A DNA stretch of 13,990 nt from Lyngbya sp. PCC 8106 (GTDB lineage Bacteria; Cyanobacteriota; Cyanobacteriia; Cyanobacteriales; Microcoleaceae): assembly GCF_000169095.1 (NCBI RefSeq), contig NZ_AAVU01000079.1:1-13990 (forward strand), read 5' to 3'. Below are positions 13,322-13,990 of this stretch, piece by piece. The translations under genes and the position numbers were made by a program. Numbering within the stretch: the first letter of the stretch is position 1; every line of letters starts with the position of its first letter. The notes under the pieces were generated by a model that was not told the origin of the DNA, did not search any database, and was given only the letters and a program-made list of their open reading frames with translations.

Positions 13322-13990
13322 TTAGCTGTTGCGATTTACTACCTTCTTTCCAAAAACCATTCCACCGAGAGTTAATAATCCAAACAGAGTTCCGGGTTCA
13401 GGAACTTCTTGAGGTTGAGTAGACTCAGAGGGGATGCTAGAAGGCTTTGTGTAAAAGGCATCACTGTAGCCGTTACCAATACCTTGAACGTGCATTCCAA
13501 CTCGTACATCACCAGATTTGAAGCTAGCGATAACATCTTCAAACTTACCATCAAACAGGATTCCTAAAGACTCTCCTTGGTCAACTCCTGCTTTATTTGC
13601 ACCGGGGCTAGTTGCTTTGAAGCCAAAGCTTGATACCCAGTTGTCGATGTTGTTGCTTTGACTGAGGTTTTTGGTATTACTTTCAAACCCGACATTTCCG
13701 ACATTGTAGCTAGTAGCAAAAGAGTTGAAACTTAAAGAGCTTTTCTTATCATCAAAGTTAATTTGGCTGATGAAGGAATTTGCTGTGTTGTTGTTCTTGA
13801 TGTTGAATAAAACTTGATTGGTATCCGTTTTTCCAACTTCTATTTTAAATCCACCGACTAAATCATCTCCATAGTTATCTCCGGGAAATATATTAGAAAA
13901 TCCGAAGACTTCAGTGTTCAGGATATTAAAGGTACTAGAAGTTGTTTGTTGGCTTCCTGTCGTTTGGGGTTTTCCGTTCGCTTGTGCGGG
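13322..13990 (-). CDS. secreted PEP-CTERM protein, C-terminal part (start lies beyond the right edge)
   Basis: An open minus-strand frame runs from the window edge to a TAA at 13322-13324, giving 222 residues and no start codon. The visible protein begins PAQANGKPQ; AQA followed by a polar stretch looks like the end of a signal peptide, so little mature sequence is missing. The body is Asn/Ser/Gly-rich, predicted beta-rich, with no catalytic motif. The end has the tripartite PEP-CTERM signal: VPEPG (13391-13405), a hydrophobic helix (TLFGLLTLGGMVFG), then a basic tail (KKVVNRNS). Exosortases recognise this signal and process such proteins at the cell surface, often alongside exopolysaccharide. 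The exosortase gene is not in the window. The specific role is unknown. Confidence 0.9.
   Translation of the reverse strand, partial: PAQANGKPQTTGSQQTTSSTFNILNTEVFGFSNIFPGDNYGDDLVGGFKIEVGKTDTNQVLFNIKNNNTANSFISQINFDDKKSSLSFNSFATSYNVGNVGFESNTKNLSQSNNIDNWVSSFGFKATSPGANKAGVDQGESLGILFDGKFEDVIASFKSGDVRVGMHVQGIGNGYSDAFYTKPSSIPSESTQPQEVPEPGTLFGLLTLGGMVFGKKVVNRNS

Noticed and set aside
13372..13554. Short 60-residue minus-strand frame near the right edge
   Set aside because: It lies in a different frame on the same strand as the PEP-CTERM gene, whose translation is clearly protein-like through the whole interval.

Overview
The window looks like chromosomal DNA from a cyanobacterium. The main evidence is the N-terminal part of psbA (photosystem II D1) at the left edge, with a cyanobacterial-style promoter carrying an RpaB/HLR1-like direct repeat. 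Three copies of the HIP1 octamer GCGATCGC, a C-terminal PEP-CTERM sorting signal, RTX repeats of the cyanobacterial type and a moderately AT-rich composition agree with this. The gene style suggests a filamentous Oscillatoriales-type organism, but that genus-level impression is inference only.

Layout, left to right. Positions 1-229 (-) hold the start of psbA. Its promoter lies in a divergent intergenic region that also carries a strong 14-bp-stem inverted repeat (401-476), just before a 1236-residue membrane-anchored alpha/beta-hydrolase-like protein (497-4207, +). Directly after that gene is a roughly 350-bp relic that looks like a non-autonomous IS200/IS605-type element (4220-4570) with a hairpin at each end, followed by an 8-bp tandem repeat. 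Next is a FemAB/GNAT-like acyltransferase of the DUF482/COG3146 family (4742-5959, +). It converges on an exbB-exbD pair transcribed leftward (7583 to 6033, -).

Divergent from exbB is a two-gene rightward group. The first gene is a 617-residue protein that fuses N-terminal RTX calcium-binding repeats to a PQQ-type sugar/sorbosone dehydrogenase beta-propeller (7823-9676). The second is a kynurenine-3-monooxygenase-like FAD hydroxylase with a hydrophobic C-terminus (about 9733-11217). A gene-free stretch of about 550 bp with several hairpins follows. It leads into a tightly coupled pair of small membrane proteins of unknown function (11767-12441 and 12444-13166, +). The right edge holds the C-terminal 222 residues of a secreted PEP-CTERM protein on the minus strand (13322-13990). 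That reading frame is easily missed because its start codon lies outside the window.

How the genes may work together. Apart from photosynthesis, most of the window concerns the cell envelope or exterior: ExbB/ExbD energise outer-membrane transport, the RTX-dehydrogenase is probably exported, the PEP-CTERM protein is sorted to the surface, and the hydrolase and the membrane pair sit in a membrane. No single pathway is evident. The least explained items are the 1236-residue fusion protein, the coupled membrane-protein pair with its long leader, and the structured leader before the hydrolase gene.
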